Source: M3007 sp041160955 (lineage in GTDB: Bacteria; Bacteroidota; Bacteroidia; Chitinophagales; Saprospiraceae). Taken from it: 64,000 bases of DNA. Positions 1-8,105 of the stretch are shown here, in pieces (within the stretch, counting starts at the first letter, position 1; the number at the start of each line of letters is the position of its first letter). The stretch is taken from positions 1-64,000 of the forward strand of contig JBEAVK010000098.1 in assembly GCA_041160955.1 (NCBI GenBank), given 5' to 3'. The notes under the pieces are model-generated. The model searched no databases and was not told the DNA's origin. It saw only the letters and a program-made list of their open reading frames with translations. The position numbers and the translations under genes were made by a program.

Positions 1-14
1 CCCCCCCCCCCCCC
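1..14. other. Homopolymer of 14 C at the window edge
   Basis: The window opens with 14 consecutive C residues, unlike anything else in the window. Seen from the minus strand this is poly-G, the pattern that two-colour short-read chemistry gives when signal is lost. I read it as a contig edge or assembly artefact rather than biology. The 40 bases that follow, up to the hisH stop, contain no recognisable feature. Confidence 0.6.
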
Positions 15-55
15 GACACTCTACGAATAATACCATATCTTCTGATGTTTTTAGG

Positions 56-637
56 CTACAGCGCGAGGAAATTTCCAATGACCTGTTGCCCGATCTCTCC
101 TGATTTTTCTGGATGAAATTGTACTGCAAAAAAATTATCTTTCTGTAATGCAGCAGCAAACGGCAGCGTATAATCGCAAGTTGCTTGTGTTAATGCATTA
201 GATACAGCGTAGTAACTGTGTACAAAATACATCCAAGCATTTTCGTCAATACCTTTAAAAAGCGGGCCTTTAAGACCTGTAATATTGTTCCACCCAACGT
301 GGGGGACTTTCAATATATCCGACTCGAATAGGCGTACTTCTGTATTAAAAATACCCATACATTCGGTATCGTTTTCAGCGGAATAAGCACAAAACAACTG
401 CAACCCGAGGCAAATACCAAGGACAGGTTGCTTTAATTCCGAAATAACAGTGTCCAAGCCGCGCTCCCGCAAATATTGCATGGCAGTAGATGCTTCTCCA
501 ACTCCAGGGAAAATAACGTGGCTGGCCGATTGCAGCACTTCGGGATCATCGGTCCAGATGGCTTCTTTTCCAAGTCTTTCAAGGGCAAAACGGACGGATT
601 GAATATTACCTGCGTTGTATTTTACAATTGCGATCAT
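56..637 (-). CDS. hisH: Imidazole glycerol phosphate synthase, glutamine amidotransferase subunit HisH
   Basis: Class I glutamine amidotransferase that feeds ammonia to HisF in the fifth step of histidine synthesis, making imidazole glycerol phosphate and AICAR. At 193 residues it has the usual family length. The nucleophile elbow GICLGLQ carries Cys76, and the C-terminal FHPEKSG supplies His175 and Glu177, so the catalytic triad is complete. The N-terminal YNAGNIQSV and the FPGVGEA loop are typical of HisH. It starts 3 bases after the hisB stop on the same strand, so the two genes are co-transcribed. hisA and hisF would be expected next, to the left, but the sequence ends there. Confidence 0.95.
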   Translation of the reverse strand: MIAIVKYNAGNIQSVRFALERLGKEAIWTDDPEVLQSASHVIFPGVGEASTAMQYLRERGLDTVISELKQPVLGICLGLQLFCAYSAENDTECMGIFNTEVRLFESDILKVPHVGWNNITGLKGPLFKGIDENAWMYFVHSYYAVSNALTQATCDYTLPFAAALQKDNFFAVQFHPEKSGEIGQQVIGNFLAL

Positions 638-640
638 GTG

Positions 641-1750
641 TTATAGGATGCCTTTGGTGGAGGGTAATTGCATATTATTGCTATCGCGCTGGATGGCCAT
701 TTTTATTGATTTTGCAAATGCTTTAAAAATGGCTTCAATTTTATGGTGTTCGTTCGATCCGTCTGCTATGATATTGAGGTTGCATCTGGCGTTATCGGAA
801 AAAGATTTGAAAAAATGCATGAACATTTCGGTGGGCATTTCTCCTATTTTTTCTCTTTTAAAATCAACATCCCATACTAGCCATGGTCTTCCACCAAAGT
901 CGATGGCAACTTGAACCAATGCATCATCCATTGGCAGGCAAAATCCGTATCGGTGCAGTCCTTTTTTGTCTTGGAGTGCTTCTGCAAATGCTGTACCGAG
1001 TGCTAATGCAGTATCTTCTATGGTATGATGCTCGTCGATGTGCAGGTCACCTAATACATTGATATGGAGGTCGATACCGCCGTGGCGTGCTAATTGATCC
1101 AACATGTGATCGAAAAAACCTAGTCCTGTATGAATATTTGATTGACCAGCACCATCTAAGTTAAGGTCTATTTGAATATCCGTTTCGTTGGTTTTTCGTT
1201 GGTATTGTACCTTTCTTGGGGGTAGTTTTAGGTGCTGATAAATAGCCTCCCAATCATCTGTAATCAGATCAATCGTTCCTTGGAAATCGGTTGGGTTATC
1301 GTTGTTTTTTAAAAGAATAGACTTTGTCCCTAAATTTTTGGCTAATTGTATATCGGTCAAACGATCACCGATGACGTAAGAATTGGCCAAATCAAAATTG
1401 CCATCCATGTATTCCGTCAGCATAGCAGTGCCGGGTTTTCGGGTGGGCAAGCCTTCTGCCTCAAAACTCCGGTCGATATGGATGGCGTGAAAATGAATAC
1501 CTGCACCTGCTAATGTGTCTATCATTTTTTGTTGTGCTGGCCAAAATGTATTTTCTGGAAAGGAGTTTGTGCCAAGTCCATCTTGGTTAGTGACCATCAC
1601 CAGCGCGTAGTCTGTTTCACGTACGATACGGGCTAGGGCATAAATTGCACCTGGGATAAATGCCAGTTTTTCCAAACTATCTATTTGGAAATCAGTTTTG
1701 GGTTCTTCGATAATGGTACCGTCGCGGTCAATAAATAGTATTTTTTTCAA
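641..1750 (-). CDS. hisB: Bifunctional histidinol-phosphatase / imidazoleglycerol-phosphate dehydratase HisB
   Basis: Fusion enzyme for two histidine-pathway steps. The N-terminal HAD phosphatase (about residues 1-165) begins with the nucleophile motif DRDGT (Asp8, Asp10) and carries a later IGDRLTDIQLA motif. The C-terminal IGPD domain (about residues 175-369) has the manganese-binding DEHHTIEDTALALG motif, the earlier FFDHML motif and a DFGGRPW segment. The 369-residue length matches bifunctional HisB of enterobacteria and many Bacteroidota. The start is an ATG at 1750. A good Bacteroidota promoter lies about 60 bases upstream, so hisB probably leads the hisB-hisH transcript. No attenuator-type His-rich leader peptide was seen. 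Confidence 0.95.
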   Translation of the reverse strand: MKKILFIDRDGTIIEEPKTDFQIDSLEKLAFIPGAIYALARIVRETDYALVMVTNQDGLGTNSFPENTFWPAQQKMIDTLAGAGIHFHAIHIDRSFEAEGLPTRKPGTAMLTEYMDGNFDLANSYVIGDRLTDIQLAKNLGTKSILLKNNDNPTDFQGTIDLITDDWEAIYQHLKLPPRKVQYQRKTNETDIQIDLNLDGAGQSNIHTGLGFFDHMLDQLARHGGIDLHINVLGDLHIDEHHTIEDTALALGTAFAEALQDKKGLHRYGFCLPMDDALVQVAIDFGGRPWLVWDVDFKREKIGEMPTEMFMHFFKSFSDNARCNLNIIADGSNEHHKIEAIFKAFAKSIKMAIQRDSNNMQLPSTKGIL

Positions 1751-1808
1751 GTGTATGTTTTGTTTTTTTGTATGATATTATACCGGAGAGTTATATTTTT
1801 TTGTATTT

Positions 1809-1840
1809 CAAAAATATAGCGTACACTATTTTACCGCAAA
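1809..1840 (-). promoter_or_regulatory. Predicted hisB-hisH promoter (TTTG-N20-TATTTTTG)
   Basis: On the minus strand, TTTG (1837-1840) is followed after 20 bases by TATTTTTG (1809-1816). This fits the Bacteroidota housekeeping consensus TTTG / TAnnTTTG at normal spacing. The start point would be near 1802, about 50 bases before the hisB ATG. The upstream box touches the edge of the inverted repeat at 1838-1904. Confidence 0.6.
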
Positions 1841-1904
1841 AGTACACAAGAGGACACAAAGCGTAGTGTGGTCGCTGCGCTTTTGTGTTCTCTTGTGTAC
1901 TTTT
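1838..1904. repeat. Imperfect 26-bp inverted repeat between trehalase and hisB genes
   Basis: The left arm (1838-1863, core AGTACACAAGAGGACACAAA) pairs with the right arm (1878-1904) with one mismatch and one bulge around a 14-base loop. It lies between the 3' end of the trehalase gene and the hisB promoter. It is not followed by a clear T-run on the minus strand, so it may be a terminator-like or mobile palindromic element. The long perfect core is far beyond chance. Confidence 0.7.
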
Positions 1905-2001
1905 ATGGCAGAAAAATGCCCAATCTACGTTCCTCTTTCTATGACTAAATCATACGTGGTAGGATTTTTTTGTTACAATTTGGGGTAAAAACAGGTCGCT
2001 A

Positions 2002-3498
2002 TTACTGTTGTGCAAACATTAAATACACTCCATTTGTCCAACCAAATCCATCTTGATTCGGATATTCCCCACCACCTGCTTTTGTCTCAATATCTTGAAC
2101 ATTGTATTTTTCCATCATTTTGCCTGTTGCTGCGTAGGTGCGTTCATTGAGCCGCATCCAATGATCGCGAATTTGATGGGCAAGCGCTTCGTGGTCATAT
2201 TGTATCAAACCTTTGTAGGTGATCCATTGTAAAGGTGCCCAGCCATTAGGCGTATCCCATTGTTGGCCTGTGTCGGAAAGTGTGGTAGCCACTCCACCAT
2301 CTTTCAAAAATTTGTTTTTGAGGTGTTCGGCTGTTTTTGCTGCTTGCTCATCAGTGGCGATATTGAAAAACAAAGGAAATACAGCAGCCAAATTCCAATT
2401 CTTTGATTTTGAATGACTTGTTATATTATAATCAAAGAAGAATCCCATTTCTTTGTCCCAACAATAGTTTAAAATTGCTTGTTTCCTTAGTCTGGCCTTT
2501 TCTTTCATCACATCTGCTGGAACGCGATCGGGCAATTGGCGATAGATTTGAAGTAGCGTTTTTTCAAGAAAATATAAAAGGCAATTCAGATCGACAGGCA
2601 CAAGTTGAGTGGTTTGAATTGTTGCCATATTTTGTCCATCAGCAAACCAACGACTGCTAAAGTCCCAGCCCGATTCCGCAGCAGCCCGAATATCGCGGTA
2701 GGTTGCGGAATCGGGGCGATCTGATTGTTGGGCGAGGTGCTCGTCTTCTATATATGCCTCTGGTCGGGGCGTATCCTTATCGTCCCAATATCGGTTCATT
2801 ATACTTCCATCAGGCAACAAAACGACCCTGCGATGTGCAGGAGCGTCCTCCGTTACTACATTTTCTCCAGACATCCAAAAGGCATATTCGCGTTCTAAAG
2901 CATGACGGTATTTGAGTAATATTTCTGGGCCATTTATTTCGCTCAACAATTGCACCATCAAAGCAAAAAAGGGTGGTTGCGACCGACTGAGGTAATACGT
3001 TCGATTGCCATTTGGTATAAAACCATGTTGCTCTATCAAATATGCAAAATTATCTACCATATTTTGGATTAAATCAGCCCGACCATGCATCCGTAAACCG
3101 AGCATCGTAAAATAACTATCCCAATAATACACCTCCCGAAAACGACCTCCTGGTACGATATAAGGGTAGGGTAGTGGTAACAAGGTGGAAAGTCCTTCTT
3201 GATCCTGATTCGGCTCTCGGTGCAGTATCGACCATAAATTTTCCAAATGCTGCTCCATTGGTTTTTTCCCCGATTGATACCCTGAATCCGCCTCTGGCGG
3301 TAGTTCAAAATATTGTTCTACAAATAATTTTAAGTCAAAATCTGCGCTTTCGCATGCTGCTGTATAATCCAACAACACTGCTTCTACCGTGGTTTTTAGC
3401 CTGCAATCAGGGAATAATTTAGAATCTTGGAATATACCACTGGTTTGCACGGCTTCATAAAGCGGTGAAAGTTCCTCTATAAAAAAAAGATTAGTCAT
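2002..3498 (-). CDS. treA: Trehalase, glycoside hydrolase family 37
   Basis: Hydrolyses alpha,alpha-trehalose to two glucose molecules. Both trehalase signatures are present: PGGRFREVYYWDSYF at about residues 116-130 and QWDTPNGWAPLQW near 417-429. A C-terminal glycine-rich GGGEYPNQDGFGWTNG segment is also typical. I chose the ATG at 3498 (498 residues) because it overlaps the stop of the MFS gene in the string ATGACTAA, a translational-coupling arrangement. An in-frame ATG at 3540 would add 14 residues and overlap by 50 bases. No signal peptide is visible, so the enzyme is probably cytoplasmic and acts on sugar brought in by the adjacent transporter. The symbol treA is by family; treF would equally suit a cytoplasmic form. 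Confidence 0.92.
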   Translation of the reverse strand: MTNLFFIEELSPLYEAVQTSGIFQDSKLFPDCRLKTTVEAVLLDYTAACESADFDLKLFVEQYFELPPEADSGYQSGKKPMEQHLENLWSILHREPNQDQEGLSTLLPLPYPYIVPGGRFREVYYWDSYFTMLGLRMHGRADLIQNMVDNFAYLIEQHGFIPNGNRTYYLSRSQPPFFALMVQLLSEINGPEILLKYRHALEREYAFWMSGENVVTEDAPAHRRVVLLPDGSIMNRYWDDKDTPRPEAYIEDEHLAQQSDRPDSATYRDIRAAAESGWDFSSRWFADGQNMATIQTTQLVPVDLNCLLYFLEKTLLQIYRQLPDRVPADVMKEKARLRKQAILNYCWDKEMGFFFDYNITSHSKSKNWNLAAVFPLFFNIATDEQAAKTAEHLKNKFLKDGGVATTLSDTGQQWDTPNGWAPLQWITYKGLIQYDHEALAHQIRDHWMRLNERTYAATGKMMEKYNVQDIETKAGGGEYPNQDGFGWTNGVYLMFAQQ

Positions 3499-4726
3499 GG
3501 GTTGGGGCTGTTTGAAGTTTTTTGAAAAAATAGAGTCCAACGATGAGTATTGAAATAGGGATCAAAGAAAAATAAAACGCGGTTTGTCCCCCAAAATGTT
3601 GGAAAATATTACCCGTAATGATTGAGCCTGTGGTACCACCCAAAGCAGAAAAAATGATAATCAATCCAGACATTAATCCGTGTTTGTGCACAGGTAATGA
3701 GGTCAATATCAAGGAGTTAATCGCTGGATAAATAGGAGAGAGGAACAACCCAATCAAAGGAAAAATAAAGGCAGCGACAGGTGCATCACCCCAGCCCGTT
3801 ACTACTTTTCCTTGTGCTCCATTGGCTAATGGAATTGCGATGAGAACGAGTGCTCCCGCTAGTAATAAGCAAGTCGTCAATACAGCATGCCAGTGGAATT
3901 TGCGCATCACAATACCCGCAAAAAGACGACCTATTGCCGTACTTCCCGCTAAAATACTCGCCATTTGGATACTTAATGTAGTGGGCAGCGATAGTACTTT
4001 ACTGTTAAACGTAGGCAACCAACTCATGATACTTTGCTCTACTAACACATAAAAAAATGCACAAAGCACAAAGACCAATACCAATGGTACAGCCATCATT
4101 TTGAACATTTTAGTGAAATCGGTGGCAGATGCCGCGGTTGATTCCTGTTGGATAGATGACTCATCGAGCGGTGCAGTGAGTAACAATAAAAACGCTACTG
4201 CCCCAATACTCCCTAATAAATAATATACTTTTAACCACGCTGTGGATGCTGGATTGCCATCATCCATAAAGAAAGTGAACACAAAATAACCTGCTAACAC
4301 ACCCACCATAAAAAAAGACTCAATAAAGTTCATTAGGCTGAGGTGTTCTTTTTTATCTTTAGTTACCAAACCAATAGTGCCATAAACCGACATCTTGATA
4401 AGGGCAAAACTAGAACCAATGATGGCGAAAAGTAATTTTGTTGCCCAAAATGCAGGCATAATTGGCAGTAAAAAGCAACCTAATGTCACGAACCCTAACG
4501 CCAGTAACATCGCTCGTTTGTAACCAATACGGGTAATATAGGAGGATAATAAAAACGAAACCCCTGCGATACTCAAATCTTTAAAGGCTTCCAGCACAGA
4601 GGCGGATCCCTCGGATACTCCAAAATTATGTTGTACTTTTAATATTACAGTGCCTACGCTATTGAGGAGTATGGCATAAACAAAATAGTTGAGAAATAAG
4701 GATAATTTAATTTGCCAGTTGCGCAT
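3491..4726 (-). CDS. MFS transporter, probable sugar (trehalose/glucose) permease
   Basis: A 411-residue protein with about 12 hydrophobic segments and a Major Facilitator layout: a charged loop RIGYKRAM after the second segment, and a long central loop around residues 190-210 dividing the two halves. Its 3' end overlaps the trehalase start by 8 bases, so the two form an operon. The pairing suggests uptake of trehalose or a related disaccharide, but substrate specificity cannot be read from the sequence. A perfect 15-bp hairpin lies just upstream of the gene and separates it from the DUF5916 gene. Confidence 0.85.
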   Translation of the reverse strand: MRNWQIKLSLFLNYFVYAILLNSVGTVILKVQHNFGVSEGSASVLEAFKDLSIAGVSFLLSSYITRIGYKRAMLLALGFVTLGCFLLPIMPAFWATKLLFAIIGSSFALIKMSVYGTIGLVTKDKKEHLSLMNFIESFFMVGVLAGYFVFTFFMDDGNPASTAWLKVYYLLGSIGAVAFLLLLTAPLDESSIQQESTAASATDFTKMFKMMAVPLVLVFVLCAFFYVLVEQSIMSWLPTFNSKVLSLPTTLSIQMASILAGSTAIGRLFAGIVMRKFHWHAVLTTCLLLAGALVLIAIPLANGAQGKVVTGWGDAPVAAFIFPLIGLFLSPIYPAINSLILTSLPVHKHGLMSGLIIIFSALGGTTGSIITGNIFQHFGGQTAFYFSLIPISILIVGLYFFKKLQTAPTHD

Positions 4727-4750
4727 AATAAAAGGTTGTTGGATTTTTCA

Positions 4751-4787
4751 AGCGGCTAAGTAACGGTGATTTCGTTACTTAGCCGCT
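4751..4787 (-). terminator. Perfect 15-bp hairpin after the DUF5916 gene
   Basis: AGCGGCTAAGTAACG (4751-4765) is exactly complementary to 4773-4787, with a 7-base loop. It sits 87 bases beyond the DUF5916 stop and 25 bases before the MFS start. There is no strong T-run on the minus strand, so the terminator role is inferred from position and stem strength. Confidence 0.5.
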
Positions 4788-4873
4788 AGTTTTACTCCAA
4801 AAATCTGCTTTTATTTTTCTCGAAGTTAGGCAAACTCGATCATAACATCTGTTTATTTCCCGATCTCAAGATG

Positions 4874-7099
4874 CTATAATCCGCCCCAATAAGTTGCTTT
4901 TAGAATCAATGCGCGGTTTTTCAATCCAAATGTCTCTGGCAAATAATTATCTGTATAAACCAAAAAAATATCAGAGGCGGGTTTGAATCGCCATTGGATG
5001 CGCGAATTGAGGTTTACGTTCTTTTGTTGCTCATTATATTGCAGAAAAGTAGTCCAAAAGAGTGTGTTTGTAAAAGTAATTTCGAGTTTTGAATTGAGCA
5101 ATACAAACCTATTGCCTTGGTTTTCGGTCAGTTCTGTTGTTGAATTAATTGCCGTCACTCGTCGTATATCATTAAAATCTGCACCAAGCGAAAGCGCAAC
5201 AAAAGGCTGAAAACGATACGAAATTTCTGAATTCAAATTAAGCCGTCGGCCATTGGTGTAATAGCCGCCATAGCGCGATCTAAACGAAAAAACCAGCAGA
5301 TTTCGGGGGGTAGTACTAAAATTGAAACCACCTGCTTGCCAAATATGAATCGTACCTTCTTTAATATAATACGCTTTTGAAAATGGATTTAAAGGGTTGA
5401 ATCTTTCCGATAATCGGATCCAATCTTGTGCTGTCCAAACGGACATACTCGCTTGATTTTTGAAGTAAATTTGATAATTAGCGTAAACCAAGTGGTCTGT
5501 TTTTAGCCAGGATTCATTGTGATAAAGCGTACCAAATACACTAGGCCCATGGTAATTAATGGGGCTATCTTTGGATTTCGGGTAAATTCTATAATTCAAA
5601 GAAGGGCTTATGTAATAATAGTTTTTACGGGGGACAAATCCTGTTTCTGCTACAAAATCGCGGCCAACATGCGAAAAGGTTACACTGTTTACCCAATTTT
5701 TGGAGGCATAGTTGAGTGTACCTGTTTGCGCCATATCGCGCCCGCTACTATTGGGACTCAAGGATTTTAAGGCCAAAAATTTACCCGTCCAGTAGTTGCT
5801 TTTAGAGGCCAGGTTGTACTCTAATCCAATATTTCGATTGTATTCCTTAAAGCCACGGTGTTTACTTGTATCGAACTGTAGCGATTGCTTATTGAGTAAC
5901 AGCATGCCAACATTCGATCTTGAAAAAACTCTTCGTTGTAAGGCTATGGCACTAAAATTTTGGGTTGGGCGGCCTTCTGCGCCAACTGCGCCCGTTTGCA
6001 TATTGAGTACACCCAAGCGTGTGTTTTTGTCTAATTTTCCGCTCAATCGAACGCCGTACTGTATCGGTACGCCCAAACCAATGCGACGGGAGAAAAAAGG
6101 CCGCACGGAGTTGGTACCAAAACTGCTAAATAAATCGGAGTTTTCCAAGAAAAATTGCCTCCTTTCGGGAAAAAACAATTCAAAACGATCCAAATTAGTC
6201 ACTTGTTGGTCCACATCTACTTGTGAAAAATCCGGATTGATGGTCAAGTCGAGATTCAGCGATGAAGTGACTGCAATTTTTCCATCTGCTCCAAATGCGG
6301 TACGCGTATCTGCTTTTTCTGGCTGCTCATAATTTTTTGTAACCGCACCCAATGTGTAAGGAATAATGGAAATATTATTACTAGGTGTTGGCGGTGCTTC
6401 ATCCCATACAAGCACGCCTGTGTAAGCGAGGGTGATACTTTTAAATTGACGAGGAATACGCGCCCACGAAGATTTTTCATTGGATTTAATGTCCAAACGG
6501 CTAAAATTCATGCCCCAGCGTGTCTCTCCGGCTTTGTACCGCAGCGTTTTGAAGGGAATTGCTGCTTCAAAAATCCAACGATCGCCCAAGTATTTCGTTG
6601 CTGATATCCATTTATTATCCCAGTTTACATTCAGTTCGGAACCATCGAAAATCATTCCATCGAACTGCGCACCTGCTGGGTTTGCGCCAAAAACAAACCC
6701 ATTGGTCAGGTCATTAAACGGCTCGAGTATCAACCATAGATTATCGTTTTTTCCAAAATTGAAATCGCGTTTGAGCGACTCCACAATATAAGATTTATCT
6801 TTGACGGCCTCATAGCAAACAGCCACTAAATACAGGTTTTTGTCATCGTATGTAAATCTGAACTCAGTTTGAGCCCGTGTAAGGCTGGTATCCATAGGGG
6901 TAATCATCCAAAAGGTGTTACCGATTTCGGTGTTTTGCCACCCCGAATCGTCCATATTGCCATCAATTTCAATGTCACCTCCGGCACGCTTGATATTATA
7001 CTGAACAGATTCGTTGATTTTTTGGGCATTCAAATGAGGCAATAAGCCAAAATACAGTGCAAAGGATACGATAATGGCAAAATAATGGGAATAATTCAC
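4874..7099 (-). CDS. DUF5916 outer-membrane protein with CBM9-like N-terminal domain
   Basis: Secreted or outer-membrane protein of the DUF5916 type. From the start used here (GTG at 7099, 741 residues) it shows a signal peptide ending LPHLNAQ, then a carbohydrate-binding family-9-like domain (IDGNMDDSGWQN, about residues 40-230), then a long beta-barrel-like part. The barrel part includes the family hallmark LFFPERRQFFLENSDLF and ends in aromatic beta strands. The reading frame stays open upstream to 7312 and encodes a LuxR-type HTH (see the next entry), but the first ATG in that extension lies inside the HTH. I therefore prefer the GTG next to the signal peptide. The function of DUF5916 proteins is not established; a role in envelope binding or transport is inferred. 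It is transcribed alone and divergently from the glycosyltransferase gene. Confidence 0.8.
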   Translation of the reverse strand: MNYSHYFAIIVSFALYFGLLPHLNAQKINESVQYNIKRAGGDIEIDGNMDDSGWQNTEIGNTFWMITPMDTSLTRAQTEFRFTYDDKNLYLVAVCYEAVKDKSYIVESLKRDFNFGKNDNLWLILEPFNDLTNGFVFGANPAGAQFDGMIFDGSELNVNWDNKWISATKYLGDRWIFEAAIPFKTLRYKAGETRWGMNFSRLDIKSNEKSSWARIPRQFKSITLAYTGVLVWDEAPPTPSNNISIIPYTLGAVTKNYEQPEKADTRTAFGADGKIAVTSSLNLDLTINPDFSQVDVDQQVTNLDRFELFFPERRQFFLENSDLFSSFGTNSVRPFFSRRIGLGVPIQYGVRLSGKLDKNTRLGVLNMQTGAVGAEGRPTQNFSAIALQRRVFSRSNVGMLLLNKQSLQFDTSKHRGFKEYNRNIGLEYNLASKSNYWTGKFLALKSLSPNSSGRDMAQTGTLNYASKNWVNSVTFSHVGRDFVAETGFVPRKNYYYISPSLNYRIYPKSKDSPINYHGPSVFGTLYHNESWLKTDHLVYANYQIYFKNQASMSVWTAQDWIRLSERFNPLNPFSKAYYIKEGTIHIWQAGGFNFSTTPRNLLVFSFRSRYGGYYTNGRRLNLNSEISYRFQPFVALSLGADFNDIRRVTAINSTTELTENQGNRFVLLNSKLEITFTNTLFWTTFLQYNEQQKNVNLNSRIQWRFKPASDIFLVYTDNYLPETFGLKNRALILKATYWGGL

Positions 7100-7312
7100 T
7101 TTTTTAGATAATTGATTAATGTCAAGATTACTTAGCGTTATAAGTTTTGAGTTAGTTCTATGTTTATCAACTGTTTTAGGGATGATAAAAAGTTTTTTTT
7201 CAATTTCGGTATTGTTCATACCTTTCGAAATCATACAAAGTATTTTTACTTCTCGGGAGGTGAGATTGCTTAAAATTGGTATCCAAATACTTAACAAAAA
7301 AATTTCGGCCAA
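7100..7312 (-). pseudogene. In-frame LuxR/GerE-type HTH fragment upstream of the DUF5916 gene
   Basis: The 71 codons in front of the DUF5916 signal peptide encode a good GerE/LuxR DNA-binding helix-turn-helix: LTSREVKILCMISKG, then NNTEIEKKLFI, then PKTVDKHRTN. An in-frame TAA stops the frame 36 bases upstream of 7312. The only possible early starts are TTG (7312) or an ATG inside the HTH itself. Since this HTH is normally at the C-terminus of regulators, this looks like the 3' remnant of a LuxR-family gene that lost its 5' part and its stop. The alternative is a true HTH-TM fusion. Confidence 0.5.
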
Positions 7313-7377
7313 AATACGGCGATTAATCGTATATATCGAGATGATTTACATCGCCGCTAATAATAACAACGTAATAC

Positions 7378-8067
7378 ATGCACATTTCTGTAATTATCCC
7401 AGTCCTCAATGAATCTGAACGAATCGGGCAATTGATTGATTTTCTACGTGACAATAGCAGCAATGCTACCCTCGAAATCATTGTTGTCGATGGCGGCAGC
7501 ACCGATCATTCGGTGCAAAATGCAACAGAAAAAGACGCAATTGTACTTCACGCGCCTACGGGCAGGGCTGTACAAATGAATATGGGGGCAAGTATTGCTA
7601 CCGCGCCAATCCTCTATTTTGTCCATGCAGATACCCTGCCCCCGCACGATTTTGTGGCTCAAATCCAGCAAGCCATGCACCAAGGCTATTCGATGGGTTG
7701 CTTCCGTTCTAAATTCGATTCGCCCAATTTTATTATGAAAATAAATAGTTGGTCAACTCGATTCTATTTTATGTTTTGCCAGGGCGGCGATAAAACATTT
7801 TTTATTACAAAGCAGGTTTTTGTTCAAATGAAGGGTTATGATGAGCGTTATGTCATCATGGAAGAGTACGATTTTCTTCGACGGGTAAAAAAAGCAGGTA
7901 TGCGTTTTTTAATTATGCCCGCTGAGGTAAAGGTTTCGACCCGCAAGTATCAAGGACGATCGTGGCTCAAAGTGCAAATTGCTAATCTCGTGGTTTTCAA
8001 TGCTTGGCAATGGAATTTGGCGCAGCCCGAAAAATTGAAAGACCTGTACAAGAAATTATTGGGTTAA
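7378..8067 (+). CDS. Glycosyltransferase family 2 (TIGR04283-like)
   Basis: A 229-residue GT-A fold glycosyltransferase. The N-terminal ISVIIPVLNES strand, the DGGSTD nucleotide-sugar motif (about residues 40-45), and the FVHADT metal-binding region (about 81-86) are clear. The later MEEYDFLRR matches the acidic motif before the acceptor loop. The length, the GRAVQMNMGA segment and the missing C-terminal membrane segments point to the TIGR04283 group, often found with radical-SAM/selenium-associated genes, although none are seen here. It is directly followed on the same strand by the FMN glutamate-synthase-like gene, 38 bases downstream of its stop. The acceptor is unknown. Confidence 0.85.
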   Translation: MHISVIIPVLNESERIGQLIDFLRDNSSNATLEIIVVDGGSTDHSVQNATEKDAIVLHAPTGRAVQMNMGASIATAPILYFVHADTLPPHDFVAQIQQAMHQGYSMGCFRSKFDSPNFIMKINSWSTRFYFMFCQGGDKTFFITKQVFVQMKGYDERYVIMEEYDFLRRVKKAGMRFLIMPAEVKVSTRKYQGRSWLKVQIANLVVFNAWQWNLAQPEKLKDLYKKLLG

Positions 8068-8105
8068 ACTGTATAGATTTGCACCGAATTATTACACCAA
8101 CCCTT

